Origin: Arthrobacter sp. SO5
Lineage (GTDB): Bacteria; Actinomycetota; Actinomycetes; Actinomycetales; Micrococcaceae
Reading direction: 5' to 3'
NCBI RefSeq assembly: GCF_020532805.1
Contig: NZ_MQTQ01000054.1
Location: forward strand, 77,169-138,986
Length of the DNA: 61,818 nt
A model generated the notes under the pieces. The model worked only from the letters and a program-made list of their open reading frames with translations, searched no databases and was not told the origin of the DNA. Below are positions 33,052-40,189 of the stretch, one piece after another. The position numbers and the translations under genes were made by a program. The first letter of the stretch is position 1; each line of letters opens with the position of its first letter.

Positions 33052-33795
33052 TCACCCCGTTTCGGCGGTCCGGTCCGGTGCAGTTGCAGTAGGTGCAGTC
33101 GCAGTCGGTGCAGTCGCAGTCGGTGCAGTCGCAGTCGGTGCAGTCGGAGTATGTGCAGTCGCGGGACGCGCAGCGGCAGTAATCGCGGCCCCGCCAAACC
33201 GCTCGAAGGAGACGTTTTGCTGCGCCAGCCGCCGCATTGCCAGCAGCACCGGCTCCACCAGTACCGTCCCGAGCACCACGAACCGCATTGCAGCCTCCGC
33301 GGAGTCGGTCGGCACGCTGCCAATGTCGGCCTCGGCGACGGCCCGCATGGCCTCGGCGTAGCGGTCTAGCAGGGCCGGCGGCAGCTCAAGACCCGCACTG
33401 GAAAGCCCGTCGAGGGCCTCCGCGAGGGCAGCCTGGGAGTCGCGGTCGCAGGCCTGGTCATCCCAGCCCCAGCGCCGCAGTAAATCCTGCGCCGGCGCAA
33501 CGTCGACGTCGTCCCCCGCGGGACGGGTGACGGCGCGGTGGGCCACCCCCAGGAGGTCATGCCCGGACTCCGGCGGGTTCGCGAGCCCCTGCAGCAGCTC
33601 CCGGGTGGCAGCCACGCTGAGGCCCGCCGTGCCCACGAGGGCCCGGATCAGCTTCAGCCGTCGGACATGGGAATCGTCATAGCGCGCCTGGGTGGCCGAG
33701 GTCAGTTCGCCGTCGTGCAGCAGCTTCTCGCGGAGGTAGTACTTGATGGTGGCCACCGGCACCCCCGTGGCGGCTGCCAGTTGTGAAATGCGCAA
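33052..33795 (-). CDS. MerR-family transcriptional regulator with Thr/Ala/Pro repeat tail
   Basis: A 247-residue regulator. The MerR wHTH is N-terminal (MRISQLAAATGVPVATIKYY, LREKLLHDGELTS, YDDSHVRRLKLIRAL). A long effector domain (about 75-205) follows, then a low-complexity tail built on five-residue TAPTA units encoded by 15-bp tandem repeats. The start is TTG 33795 with AGGAG 9-13 nt upstream. It is divergent from the DUF4188 gene, and the shared gap has a MerR-like inverted repeat, so it probably controls that gene and itself. Confidence 0.88.
   Translation of the reverse strand: MRISQLAAATGVPVATIKYYLREKLLHDGELTSATQARYDDSHVRRLKLIRALVGTAGLSVAATRELLQGLANPPESGHDLLGVAHRAVTRPAGDDVDVAPAQDLLRRWGWDDQACDRDSQAALAEALDGLSSAGLELPPALLDRYAEAMRAVAEADIGSVPTDSAEAAMRFVVLGTVLVEPVLLAMRRLAQQNVSFERFGGAAITAAARPATAHTPTAPTATAPTATAPTATAPTATAPDRTAETG
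33077..33151. repeat. Five 15-bp tandem repeats inside the MerR gene
   Basis: Units GGTGCAGTCGCAGTC (three exact at 33092-33136, two variants at either side). The period is a multiple of three, so copy-number change keeps the frame and alters only the length of the TAPTA tail. Confidence 0.9.
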
Positions 33796-33805
33796 CTAAA
33801 TCTCC

Positions 33806-33845
33806 TTGACTTGGATAGTGCTACTCGCCATTATTAGGGAGTAGC
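33806..33845 (+). promoter_or_regulatory. Promoter and operator between MerR and DUF4188 genes
   Basis: TTGACT (33806-33811), 17 bp, CATTAT (33829-33834) for the plus-strand gene. An inverted repeat GCTACTC (33820-33826) / GAGTAGC (33839-33845) spans the -10 box. Confidence 0.65.
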
Positions 33846-33867
33846 GATATCTAGTGAGGAGAAAAGT

Positions 33868-34344
33868 ATGGCACGCATCAACACTGGACGATTCACACAC
33901 CGCCATTCCGGGGAGCTGGTGGTGTTCCTGATCGGCATGAGGATCAACCAGCCCTGGCGCCCGGACCTGTGGCTTCCGGCGTTCCGCGCGATGCCCAGGA
34001 TGCTCGCGGAGCTCCTGGGTGAGCCCGGCTCCGGCCTTCTTGGCTACCGCATGAGCATCGGCGCGGGCGGCCCGGTTATTGTGCAGTACTGGGACTCCGT
34101 GGAAAAGCTCTACGCCTATGCCAGCGCGCCCGAGTCGGAGCACAGGCCGGCGTGGACCGCCTTCAACCAAGTGGCCAGGAAAGCTCCCGGCGCCGTCGGC
34201 ATCTGGCACGAGACCTTCCAGGTGAGCCGTGCCGAAAGCATGTACGTCTCCATGCCCGCCCAGGGTCTGGCGAAGGCGACCGGGCTGGTGCCGGTGGGGC
34301 CGCGGGGCGACCGGGCAAAAGACAGGCTGGCCGGTTCACAGTAA
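33868..34344 (+). CDS. DUF4188-domain protein (fluorinase/monooxygenase-like dimeric barrel)
   Basis: A 158-residue protein matching DUF4188: GELVVFLIGMRINQPWRPDLWLPAFRAM, GEPGSGLLGYRMSIGAGGPVIVQYWDSVEKLYAYA, then FNQVARKAPGAVGIWHETFQV. The fold is thought to be a dimeric alpha/beta barrel with a possible haem or small-molecule role; function is unproven. The start is ATG 33868 with GAGGAG. Divergent partner and likely target of the MerR regulator. Confidence 0.83.
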   Translation: MARINTGRFTHRHSGELVVFLIGMRINQPWRPDLWLPAFRAMPRMLAELLGEPGSGLLGYRMSIGAGGPVIVQYWDSVEKLYAYASAPESEHRPAWTAFNQVARKAPGAVGIWHETFQVSRAESMYVSMPAQGLAKATGLVPVGPRGDRAKDRLAGSQ

Positions 34345-34433
34345 GGCGCCCGGCACGGCGTCCACCACCCTGTCGGCAGCCGTCGATCGGTGCTTGGATG
34401 GAGGCGACGGAATGCCGACGCCAGGAGGATACG

Positions 34434-34871
34434 GTGGACCACACCTACGACCTTGAACGGTTTGTCACGGCCCAGGACGACGGCGGAACCTACCGCCAGG
34501 CTCTAGCGGAGCTTCGCGACGGCTCTAAGCGCAGCCACTGGATGTGGTTCGTGTTTCCCCAGCTCGCCGGCCTCGGGCAGAGCCCCACGGCCCAAAAATA
34601 CGCCGTCGCCACCCTGGCCGAAGCGAAGGCGTACCTGCAGCATCCGGTGTTGGGTCCGCGCCTGATCGAATGCGCCCGGACCGTCGCCGGGATCCAGGGA
34701 CGCACCGCCCGAGAGATCTTCGGCAGCATCGATGAACGGAAGCTGCACTCCTCGATGACGCTGTTCCTGCGCGCAGACCCCCACGAACCGGCCTTCCGGA
34801 AGGTCCTGGCCCAGTACTTTGAGGACCTGCCCGACGCTGTCACCGACCAGCTTCTCGGACTGCGCGCCTGA
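34434..34871 (+). CDS. DUF1810-family protein
   Basis: A 145-residue cytosolic protein of the DUF1810 family: YDLERFVTAQDDGGTYRQALAEL, then SHWMWFVFPQLAGLGQSPTA, YLQHPVLGPRLIECARTV, and FGSIDERKLHSSMTLFL. No activity is established for the family. The start is GTG 34434 with a perfect AGGAGG at 34423-34428. Longer frames upstream (to 34152) only mirror the DUF4188 gene. Confidence 0.85.
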   Translation: MDHTYDLERFVTAQDDGGTYRQALAELRDGSKRSHWMWFVFPQLAGLGQSPTAQKYAVATLAEAKAYLQHPVLGPRLIECARTVAGIQGRTAREIFGSIDERKLHSSMTLFLRADPHEPAFRKVLAQYFEDLPDAVTDQLLGLRA

Positions 34872-34916
34872 GCCTGGCACTGCCCGGGACGGGCCTCTTG
34901 CGCAGGATTTGTTGGG

Positions 34917-36071
34917 TTAGTCGCTGGCGGCCGCCAGCGCCGTGATCAACCGTTCCATGCGTGCGACGCCGGTATAGCGGCCGGCGTTGTCCGTCACCAG
35001 GAGCGGTTCGAACCGGCTTGCCTGCGGACGCGTGATGGCCCGCGCCAGCGCGTCGCTGATGGGGGTGTCCAGATTGACGCACATCCCGGGGCTGACGATA
35101 CCGAGCCCCGCCGAGGACGCGTCCAGAACGGAGACAGGCCGGAGGTGCTCGCCCATCAGCACGACCGACTGCAGTGCGGCATTGCCCGCGAAGGCTTCAG
35201 CTGCCAGCGCGGCGCTGGTCGCCGTCGTCGCGGTTTCCAGCACGTCGCGGATGACCCTCTTGTGGGTGACCTGCCGCGTCGAGGCAAGCCGGTGGGCCAG
35301 ATCCAGGTCGATGCCGGCCCAGGCCGGGGCGGGCCGGGCCAGGCAGTAGCCCTGCACCAGCGGGACGCCGAGGGACACGAGGGCGTCGAGCTCCTCCACG
35401 CGTTCCACGCCCTCGGCGAGGATCCACGCGTCAACGTGGCTGGCGAAGGTGCCCAGCATGGCGATCAGGGCACGCTTCGCCTCGTCCCGGTCGACGTCCT
35501 GGATGAGCTCCCGGTCGATTTTGATCAGGGCCGGGCGCAGGGCGAGCAGGTGCCGCAGGCCCGCGTACCCGGCTCCGGCGTCGTCGACGGCGATCAGCGC
35601 GCCGGCAGCGCGCAGCTGGTTCAGGTCCGGCTCAAGTTCAAGGTAGGAGTCGATGGGGGTCTGCTCGGTGAGTTCGACGACGAGTCCGCCGAGGTTGCCC
35701 TCCCCCCGCCAGACGCTGCGGATCTCCTCCGTGGACAACAGCTCTGGCGAGACGTTGAGGGTCAGGAAGCAGTTGGCAGGCAGGGTGGCCCGGGCCGCGA
35801 GTGCCGTCCGGAGTGCAGCGGATTCCAGCTCTTCCGATTTCCCGTGGGCGCGCGCAGCGGCGAACCACACCTCGGGATTCTTCTCGGCGAAACCGGGGAA
35901 CCGGGCCAACGCCTCGTACCCCACGACGGTGCCGCGTGAGGTGTCAACGATCGGCTGGTACGCCGCGGCGAGGCCGTCACCGCGGCAGGCGGCCGCCAGG
36001 AGCTCTGGCCAGTCCGGACCTGCTAGCGCGTCGGAACCGGGAGGCGGGCCGTCTGCCGCGGGACTGCTCAA
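34917..36071 (-). CDS. EAL-domain c-di-GMP phosphodiesterase with C-terminal CBS-like domain
   Basis: A 384-residue protein. The EAL domain (about 34-255) keeps the catalytic and metal residues: YEALAR (Glu 53), LNVSPE (Asn 106), VELTEQ (Glu 133), AVDDAG (Asp 163-164), IKIDRELI (Lys 184), AEGVE and Gln 240. Loop 6 is DDAGAGYAG in place of DDFGTGYSS, which may weaken dimer-dependent activation. Residues about 260-384 form a CBS-pair-like sensor (VVLMGEHLRPVSVLDASS, PLLVTDNAGRYTGVARMERLI). The start TTG 36071 overlaps the DUF1059 stop by 4 bases (TTGA), so it is translationally coupled to that gene. Confidence 0.87.
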   Translation of the reverse strand: MSSPAADGPPPGSDALAGPDWPELLAAACRGDGLAAAYQPIVDTSRGTVVGYEALARFPGFAEKNPEVWFAAARAHGKSEELESAALRTALAARATLPANCFLTLNVSPELLSTEEIRSVWRGEGNLGGLVVELTEQTPIDSYLELEPDLNQLRAAGALIAVDDAGAGYAGLRHLLALRPALIKIDRELIQDVDRDEAKRALIAMLGTFASHVDAWILAEGVERVEELDALVSLGVPLVQGYCLARPAPAWAGIDLDLAHRLASTRQVTHKRVIRDVLETATTATSAALAAEAFAGNAALQSVVLMGEHLRPVSVLDASSAGLGIVSPGMCVNLDTPISDALARAITRPQASRFEPLLVTDNAGRYTGVARMERLITALAAASD

Positions 36072-36244
36072 CTAACCGGAACGATGGCGCGGTGCACAGA
36101 CTGGACGAGCTCCGCGGGCAGTTCCACCAGCCCGTGCGTGGCAGCGGCGTGCGCTGCCACGTTGACCAGGATTTCATCTTCCGTGCTGCACACCCATCGG
36201 GCTTCGCAACCGGGCACTACGTCACCACATGCAAACGATTTCAC
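36068..36244 (-). CDS. DUF1059-family small protein
   Basis: A 58-residue protein of the DUF1059 family. Its first half has VKSFACGDVVPGCEARWVC, with the two cysteines flanking a conserved PGC turn and a third in WVCST, and its second half has VNVAAHAAATHGL. The conserved Cys/His pattern (CGDVVPGC..C...H...H) suggests metal binding. The start is GTG 36244 with AAGGAG six bases upstream. Its TGA overlaps the TTG start of the EAL-CBS gene, so the two form one operon. Function unknown. Confidence 0.82.
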   Translation of the reverse strand: MKSFACGDVVPGCEARWVCSTEDEILVNVAAHAAATHGLVELPAELVQSVHRAIVPVS

Positions 36245-36396
36245 TAAGGCTCCTTATAGTCGACGGCGAACTGCACCACCATACTGTGCCCGCGGGCGGA
36301 AAACGGCGATTTTCGTCCGGAATTCACCGGACAGGTATCGACCCCCGGGCCGATGCGGAGGAAGATTAAGGGGCAGACACCATCAGGAGGTCACCA

Positions 36397-36582
36397 ATGT
36401 GCTATCAGTACAACAAGGATTTCCAGCGGGACATCAAGAAGGATGCCAGCCAGGAACCTGTTGAACGCCCGGAGCCCCGGGTGGAAGCCAAGAAGTTCTC
36501 ATTCTGGGCCTTCCCCCGCCGCAGCAGGGAATTCACCGTCGAGGAACCGGCAACAACTGACCGGACCCGCGAGAAAGTCTAG
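36397..36582 (+). CDS. Small charged hypothetical protein
   Basis: A 61-residue, very polar protein (MCYQYNKDFQRDIKKD start, FSFWAFPRRSREF in the middle). It has one of the best ribosome-binding sites in the window (AGGAGGT, 6-7 nt before the ATG) and is followed by an intrinsic terminator. These two signals support a real gene. The flanking 36245-36396 region shows no other gene. No family recognised. Confidence 0.65.
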   Translation: MCYQYNKDFQRDIKKDASQEPVERPEPRVEAKKFSFWAFPRRSREFTVEEPATTDRTREKV

Positions 36583-36596
36583 CTCTGGCAACACCA

Positions 36597-36629
36597 CGGA
36601 AGGCTCCTCATTGAGGGGCCTTCCGTTTG
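36597..36629 (+). terminator. Intrinsic terminator of the small hypothetical gene
   Basis: CGGAAGGCTCCTC / GAGGGGCCTTCCG (one mismatch, 3-nt loop), followed by TTTGT. Confidence 0.75.
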
Positions 36630-36706
36630 TCCGGGCGGTGCAACCGGGGAGCGCCCGGGTGCGGGACACTTGGGAGACTCGACAACACAAAAAGGCAGGA
36701 CGCACT

Positions 36707-36973
36707 TTGATCAATCTCCAGCAGGACGCTGACGGCTTCATCCGCATGAACCGGCACTTTCCCGGCAGCACGCTTATTTCCGTCACCTTCAACGACGGGT
36801 CTTCGGAGGAATTCTTCGGTCATCAGCTCAACAAGATCTATGACGAAGCCCTCGCGGTGTACCGGGCAGAGAACCATCTGGACGCGAAGGGTTATTCGCG
36901 CGCACCGAAGAAGACCGTCCAGCCCGCGAACAAGATCGAGTTTGTTGCGGTTCACGCCGGCATGGCCAAGTAG
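36707..36973 (+). CDS. Conserved hypothetical protein
   Basis: An 88-residue protein read from TTG 36707 (INLQQDADGFIRMNRHFPG). An ATG at 36746 would shorten it by 13 residues. The central part ISVTFNDGSSEEFFGHQLNKIYDEALAVYR alternates beta and helix and ends in a basic APKKTVQPANK tail. It is a small soluble protein with no family I can name. It lies alone between two terminator/promoter regions. Confidence 0.6.
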   Translation: MINLQQDADGFIRMNRHFPGSTLISVTFNDGSSEEFFGHQLNKIYDEALAVYRAENHLDAKGYSRAPKKTVQPANKIEFVAVHAGMAK

Positions 36974-36988
36974 GCGCCGCGAAATCCG

Positions 36989-37035
36989 TTGACCCGGCGG
37001 AGCAGGCGGACTATTCTACAACCAAATGGTTGTAG
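36989..37035 (+). promoter_or_regulatory. Promoter plus palindromic operator over the start codon of ArsR gene 2
   Basis: TTGACC (36989-36994), 17 bp, TATTCT (37012-37017). A perfect inverted repeat CTACAACCA (37016-37024), AA, TGGTTGTAG (37027-37035) covers the end of the -10 box, the transcription start and the ATG at 37026. The layout suggests a leaderless, autorepressed transcript. Confidence 0.8.
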
Positions 37036-37358
37036 ATAAGTTGAACGACGCCGACCTTGACCGCCTTTTCCAGGCGTTCGCCGATGCCACCCGCCGCGAC
37101 ATCGTCACCCGGGTGACCACCGGTGAGTACTCGGTGTCGGGGCTGGCCCGGCACTACGCCATGAGTTTCGCCGCCGTACAGAAGCATGTGGCGGTCTTGG
37201 AACGTGCGTCCCTGGTCACGAAGGAAAAGCGCGGACGGGAGCAGATCGTCCGGGCGCACCGTGGCGGCCTGCAAAGAGCCCGGAGGCTGCTCGATGCATA
37301 CGAGGCGATCTGGCGGCAGCGTGCCGAGCGGATCGCGGACATTCTCGCTCAAGGATAG
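37026..37358 (+). CDS. ArsR-family regulator (paired with AHSA1 protein)
   Basis: A 110-residue wHTH repressor: LNDADLDRLFQAFADATRRDIV, then SVSGLARHYAMSFAAVQKHVAVLERASLV (recognition helix) and EKRGREQIVRAHRG wing. It has no cysteines, so it is not a metal sensor of the SmtB kind. Members of this group are regularly encoded next to SRPBCC/AHSA1 genes, as here with a 13-bp gap. A 20-bp palindrome overlaps its own start codon. Confidence 0.92.
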   Translation: MVVDKLNDADLDRLFQAFADATRRDIVTRVTTGEYSVSGLARHYAMSFAAVQKHVAVLERASLVTKEKRGREQIVRAHRGGLQRARRLLDAYEAIWRQRAERIADILAQG

Positions 37359-37371
37359 GAAGGATGCAGTC

Positions 37372-37869
37372 ATGACGGTCATCAGTTCGGTCAAGAACTT
37401 CGAGGCACTCAGCTTCACGCTCGTCGCCGAGTTCGACGCGGGCGTCGAGCGCGTGTGGCAGGTCTGGGAGGACCCGCGCCAGCTTGAGCGGTGGTGGGGT
37501 CCGCCGACCTGGCCCGCGACCTTCGAGCGGCACAATTTCGTTCCCGGCGGGGAAGTCAGCTACTACATGACCGGCCCGGACGGCAAGAAAAGCCGCGGCT
37601 GGTGGCGCATCACGGCCATCCAGGCCCCGCACCGCCTCGAGTTCGACGACGGCTTCGCCGACGAAGACGGCAATCCGGTCTCGGACATGGGCACCACCCA
37701 CGGCGTCGTGACGCTCGAGGCGATTGGCGACCGCACGCGGATGACCCTGATGTCGACCTTTGAGGCCGAAGGGCAGATGGAGGAGATGCTGGCCATGGGA
37801 ATGGACGAGGGCCTCAACGGGGCAGTCGGCCAGATCGACGCCATTCTCGCCGGCTCACGGGTCAGCTGA
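37372..37869 (+). CDS. SRPBCC/AHSA1-domain protein
   Basis: A 165-residue START-like hydrophobic-cavity protein: FTLVAEFDAGVERVWQVWEDPRQLERWWGPP, then GGEVSYYMTGPDGKKSRGWWRITAIQAPHRLEFDDGFAD and TRMTLMSTFEAEGQMEEML. Members bind hydrophobic ligands or act as Aha1-like cochaperones. The ligand is unknown. The start is ATG 37372 with GGAAGG. Second gene of an operon with the ArsR repressor. Confidence 0.9.
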   Translation: MTVISSVKNFEALSFTLVAEFDAGVERVWQVWEDPRQLERWWGPPTWPATFERHNFVPGGEVSYYMTGPDGKKSRGWWRITAIQAPHRLEFDDGFADEDGNPVSDMGTTHGVVTLEAIGDRTRMTLMSTFEAEGQMEEMLAMGMDEGLNGAVGQIDAILAGSRVS

Positions 37870-37954
37870 CCGCGCGGTACACAGCAGGAAACGCGCATCC
37901 CCTGGCCCCTAGCCCGCCGCGAGCGGGCAAAGAACGGGAGCGGGCAAAGAAAAA

Positions 37955-37982
37955 GCCTCCGGAACCGATTGGTTCCGGAGGC
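37955..37982 (-). terminator. Intrinsic terminator of tRNA-Tyr
   Basis: 12-bp perfect stem GCCTCCGGAACC / GGTTCCGGAGGC with a 4-nt loop, followed on the minus strand by TTTTTCTTT. Confidence 0.9.
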
Positions 37983-37993
37983 TTCTCCAAGGG

Positions 37994-38075
37994 TGGCAGA
38001 TGAGGGATTCGAACCCCCGTAGGCGTTGCCAGCTGATTTACAGTCAGCCCCCTTTGGCCGCTCGGGTAATCTGCC
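37994..38075 (-). tRNA. tRNA-Tyr (GTA)
   Basis: 82-nt class II tRNA: acceptor GGCAGAT / ATCTGCC, D arm with CCGAG, anticodon stem CTGA / TCAG around TGTAAA (GTA at 38041-38039), a long variable arm, and T arm GGGGGTTCGAATCCC. Discriminator A; CCA not encoded. Confidence 0.94.
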
Positions 38076-38226
38076 GAACTTCAAAAAGAAGATCACTCGC
38101 GGCTTCCATCGTCAGAACGGCCGTTTCCGGTTCGTTCCGCTTCCAGCAACCGCGGGCAAGACAACTTTACAGAACTTCCGCCGAAGAATCGAATCGAGTC
38201 CCCGGGTCCCGAAAAAGCCCGGGAAA

Positions 38227-38466
38227 TCAGGCTTCCCCAAGGATGCGTCCGGCAATTTTGGACTCAAACCTCGCGGCCTGCTCCTCGGTGATCTGGTGCA
38301 GCTGCACTGCACGAGCCAAGTCCGCATGGACGCCGTCGAGCCGGGCGGAGGCATCGGCGGCCGGGCTGAAGATGATCGAGGCGGCCAGGGCTGCGGCAGC
38401 CGTGGCAACGGTGCCGGCCGCGGTGGAGCGGGTGACGTAGCGGACGGCCTTGCCGTGCATGTGCAT
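38227..38466 (-). CDS. Small exported or membrane-anchored hypothetical protein
   Basis: A 79-residue protein from the ATG at 38466. After MHMHGKAVRYVTRS comes a hydrophobic Ala-rich helix (about 16-35) with an AADASA region that could be cleaved. A helical domain follows (LDGVHADLARAVQLHQITEEQAARFESKIAGRILGEA), which has a heptad-like hydrophobic pattern. The ribosome-binding site is weak (AAAGG), and a start 17 codons further upstream is possible. Family unknown. Confidence 0.55.
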   Translation of the reverse strand: MHMHGKAVRYVTRSTAAGTVATAAAALAASIIFSPAADASARLDGVHADLARAVQLHQITEEQAARFESKIAGRILGEA

Positions 38467-38665
38467 GTGCTGTGCCTTTCGAAGAACTCTTCCAACCCTG
38501 CAACCCTGGCCACGCAACCTTCGTTCCCGCCGTGCGTCAGCTTCGCGTGGCCTGTGAACGGATACCGCGCCGGGCCGGCCTTCACAACGAAGGCATCCGT
38601 ACTAGGCTGGATTCCAGACATCACCGCCCTTCACCGGGCACCCCGCAACCATCAGGAGGACAGTC

Positions 38666-39157
38666 ATGGCAGGCGAATCCACATTCGACGTCGTCAGCAA
38701 GGTCGACAAGCAGGAGGTCGCCAATGCGCTGAACCAGGCGCAGAAGGAACTGGTCCAGCGCTACGACTTCAAGGGCGTCGGCGCCGAGGTGGATTTCAGC
38801 GGTGAGAAGATCCTCATGAAGGCCAACTCCGAAGAGCGCGTCCTCGCAGTCCTGGATGTCCTGCAGTCCAAGCTCATCCGGCGCGGCATCTCGCTCAAAT
38901 CCCTCGACACGGGCGAGCCGTACCCCTCCGGCAAGGAGTTCCGGCTGGAGGCCACCATCAAAGAGGGCATCGAGCAGGACCTGGCCAAGAAAATCAACAA
39001 ACTGATCCGCGACGAGGGGCCCAAGGGCGTCAAATCCCAGATCCAGGGCGACGAACTCCGAGTTTCGTCCAAGTCCCGCGATGACCTGCAGGAGACCATG
39101 AACCTGCTCAAGGGCTTCGACGAGGCCGACCTGCAGTTTGTGAACTTCCGCAGCTAG
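38666..39157 (+). CDS. yajQ: YajQ-family nucleotide-binding protein
   Basis: A 163-residue two-domain ferredoxin-like protein. It starts with the family hallmark STFDVVSKVDKQEVANALNQA and continues with DFKGVGAEVDFS and LDTGEPYPSGKEFRLEATIKEGIEQDLAKKI. It ends with IQGDELRVSSKSRDDLQETMNLL and DLQFVNFR. Some YajQ proteins bind c-di-GMP and others nucleic acids or nucleotides. The start is ATG 38666 with AGGAGG. It converges on htpX with a perfect 60-bp palindrome in the gap. Confidence 0.95.
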   Translation: MAGESTFDVVSKVDKQEVANALNQAQKELVQRYDFKGVGAEVDFSGEKILMKANSEERVLAVLDVLQSKLIRRGISLKSLDTGEPYPSGKEFRLEATIKEGIEQDLAKKINKLIRDEGPKGVKSQIQGDELRVSSKSRDDLQETMNLLKGFDEADLQFVNFRS

Positions 39158-39186
39158 GCGCCGCCAACGCGGCGCACATTTCCTCA

Positions 39187-39246
39187 CGACGCGCAAAAGG
39201 GCTGTCGCTACCGGAATTCCGGTAGCGACAGCCCTTTTGCGCGTCG
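39187..39246. repeat. Perfect 60-bp palindrome between yajQ and htpX
   Basis: The two 30-bp arms (39187-39216 and 39217-39246) are exact reverse complements with no spacer and centre on GAATTC. Such perfect symmetry without a loop is unusual. A 17-bp motif at 39254-39270 next to it is shared with 4893-4909. Confidence 0.95.
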
Positions 39247-39253
39247 CGGAAGG

Positions 39254-39270
39254 TTTCGCGCGTCGCGGGG
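39254..39270. repeat. Second copy of the 17-bp TTTCGCGCGTCGCGGGG motif
   Basis: Identical to 4893-4909. In both places it lies about 10 bp past the stop of a minus-strand gene. Confidence 0.75.
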
Positions 39271-39279
39271 GCAGCCTGC

Positions 39280-40149
39280 CTAGCCTGGCGGCCGGCCCGC
39301 CATCCCCTCCAGCCGGGCGATCCGCTCGCTCATCGGCGGATGCGTCGAGAACAACTTCCTCGCGCCGCCCCCGCGGAACGGGTTGGCGATCATCAGGTGC
39401 GAGGCATTGACCAGGCGCTGGTCCTGGGGCAGCGGCGCCAGCTGCACGCCGCGCTCAATCTTGCGCAGGGCTGAGGCGAGCGCCAGCGGGTCTCCCGTCA
39501 GCGCCGAGCCGTCCTCGTCGGCGTCGAACTCCCGGGTGCGGGAGATGGCCATCTGGATCAGCGAGGCGGCAAACGGGGCCAGCACCGCCATCGCGATCAT
39601 GGCGAACGGGTTCGAGTTGCGGCGGTCGCCTCCACCGAAGAGAAGCAGCATCTGCCCTACGGACGTAATGACGCCGGCGACGGCGGCCGCCACCGAAGCG
39701 GTCAGAATGTCCCTGTTGTAGACGTGCATGAGCTCGTGGCCCAGCACACCCCGGAGTTCGCGGGCGTCGAGCATCTGCAGGATTCCCTCAGTACAGCACA
39801 CGGCGGCGTTCTGCGGGTTGCGGCCGGTGGCGAAGGCGTTCGGCGCCATGGTGGGCGAGAGATAGATCCGCGGCATCGGCTGCTTGGCCCGTGCCGAAAG
39901 CTCCCGGACGATGCCGTAGAGCGCCGGGGCCTCGGCCTCCGTGACGGGGTAGGCCTGCATGGCCCGGATCGCGATCTTGTCGCTGTTCCAGTACCCGTAG
40001 GCCGTCGTGGCGACGCCGATCAGGGCCATGGCCCAGATCGGTGCGGCGCTGCGCGTGCCGGCTGCGATCAGGGCACCGAGCCCAAGAAGCACCGCCCACA
40101 GCACCCCGAACAGGGCCGCTGTTTTCAGTCCGTTGTGATGCTGGTGCAC
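39280..40149 (-). CDS. htpX: Membrane zinc metalloprotease HtpX (M48)
   Basis: A 289-residue integral membrane protease that clears damaged membrane proteins. Two N-terminal helices (about 12-30 and 36-52) are followed by the M48 catalytic motif HELMH (138-142). Two further hydrophobic spans (about 150-170, 183-200) and the third zinc ligand Glu in REFDADEDG follow. The substrate-groove segment is LSPTMAPNAFATGRNP. GTG/ATG start at 40149. Confidence 0.95.
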   Translation of the reverse strand: MHQHHNGLKTAALFGVLWAVLLGLGALIAAGTRSAAPIWAMALIGVATTAYGYWNSDKIAIRAMQAYPVTEAEAPALYGIVRELSARAKQPMPRIYLSPTMAPNAFATGRNPQNAAVCCTEGILQMLDARELRGVLGHELMHVYNRDILTASVAAAVAGVITSVGQMLLLFGGGDRRNSNPFAMIAMAVLAPFAASLIQMAISRTREFDADEDGSALTGDPLALASALRKIERGVQLAPLPQDQRLVNASHLMIANPFRGGGARKLFSTHPPMSERIARLEGMAGRPPG

Positions 40150-40189
40150 TGTTTCCTCCCACTGTGGACTATCTCAGGGAAACGAACCA

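Noticed and set aside
33071..33160. Regular repeats that might be a CRISPR array
   Set aside because: The repeats are contiguous 15-bp units without spacers and code for a protein tail.
34152..34433. Extended start of the DUF1810 gene
   Set aside because: A perfect AGGAGG fixes the start at GTG 34434, and the upstream part overlaps the DUF4188 gene in another frame.
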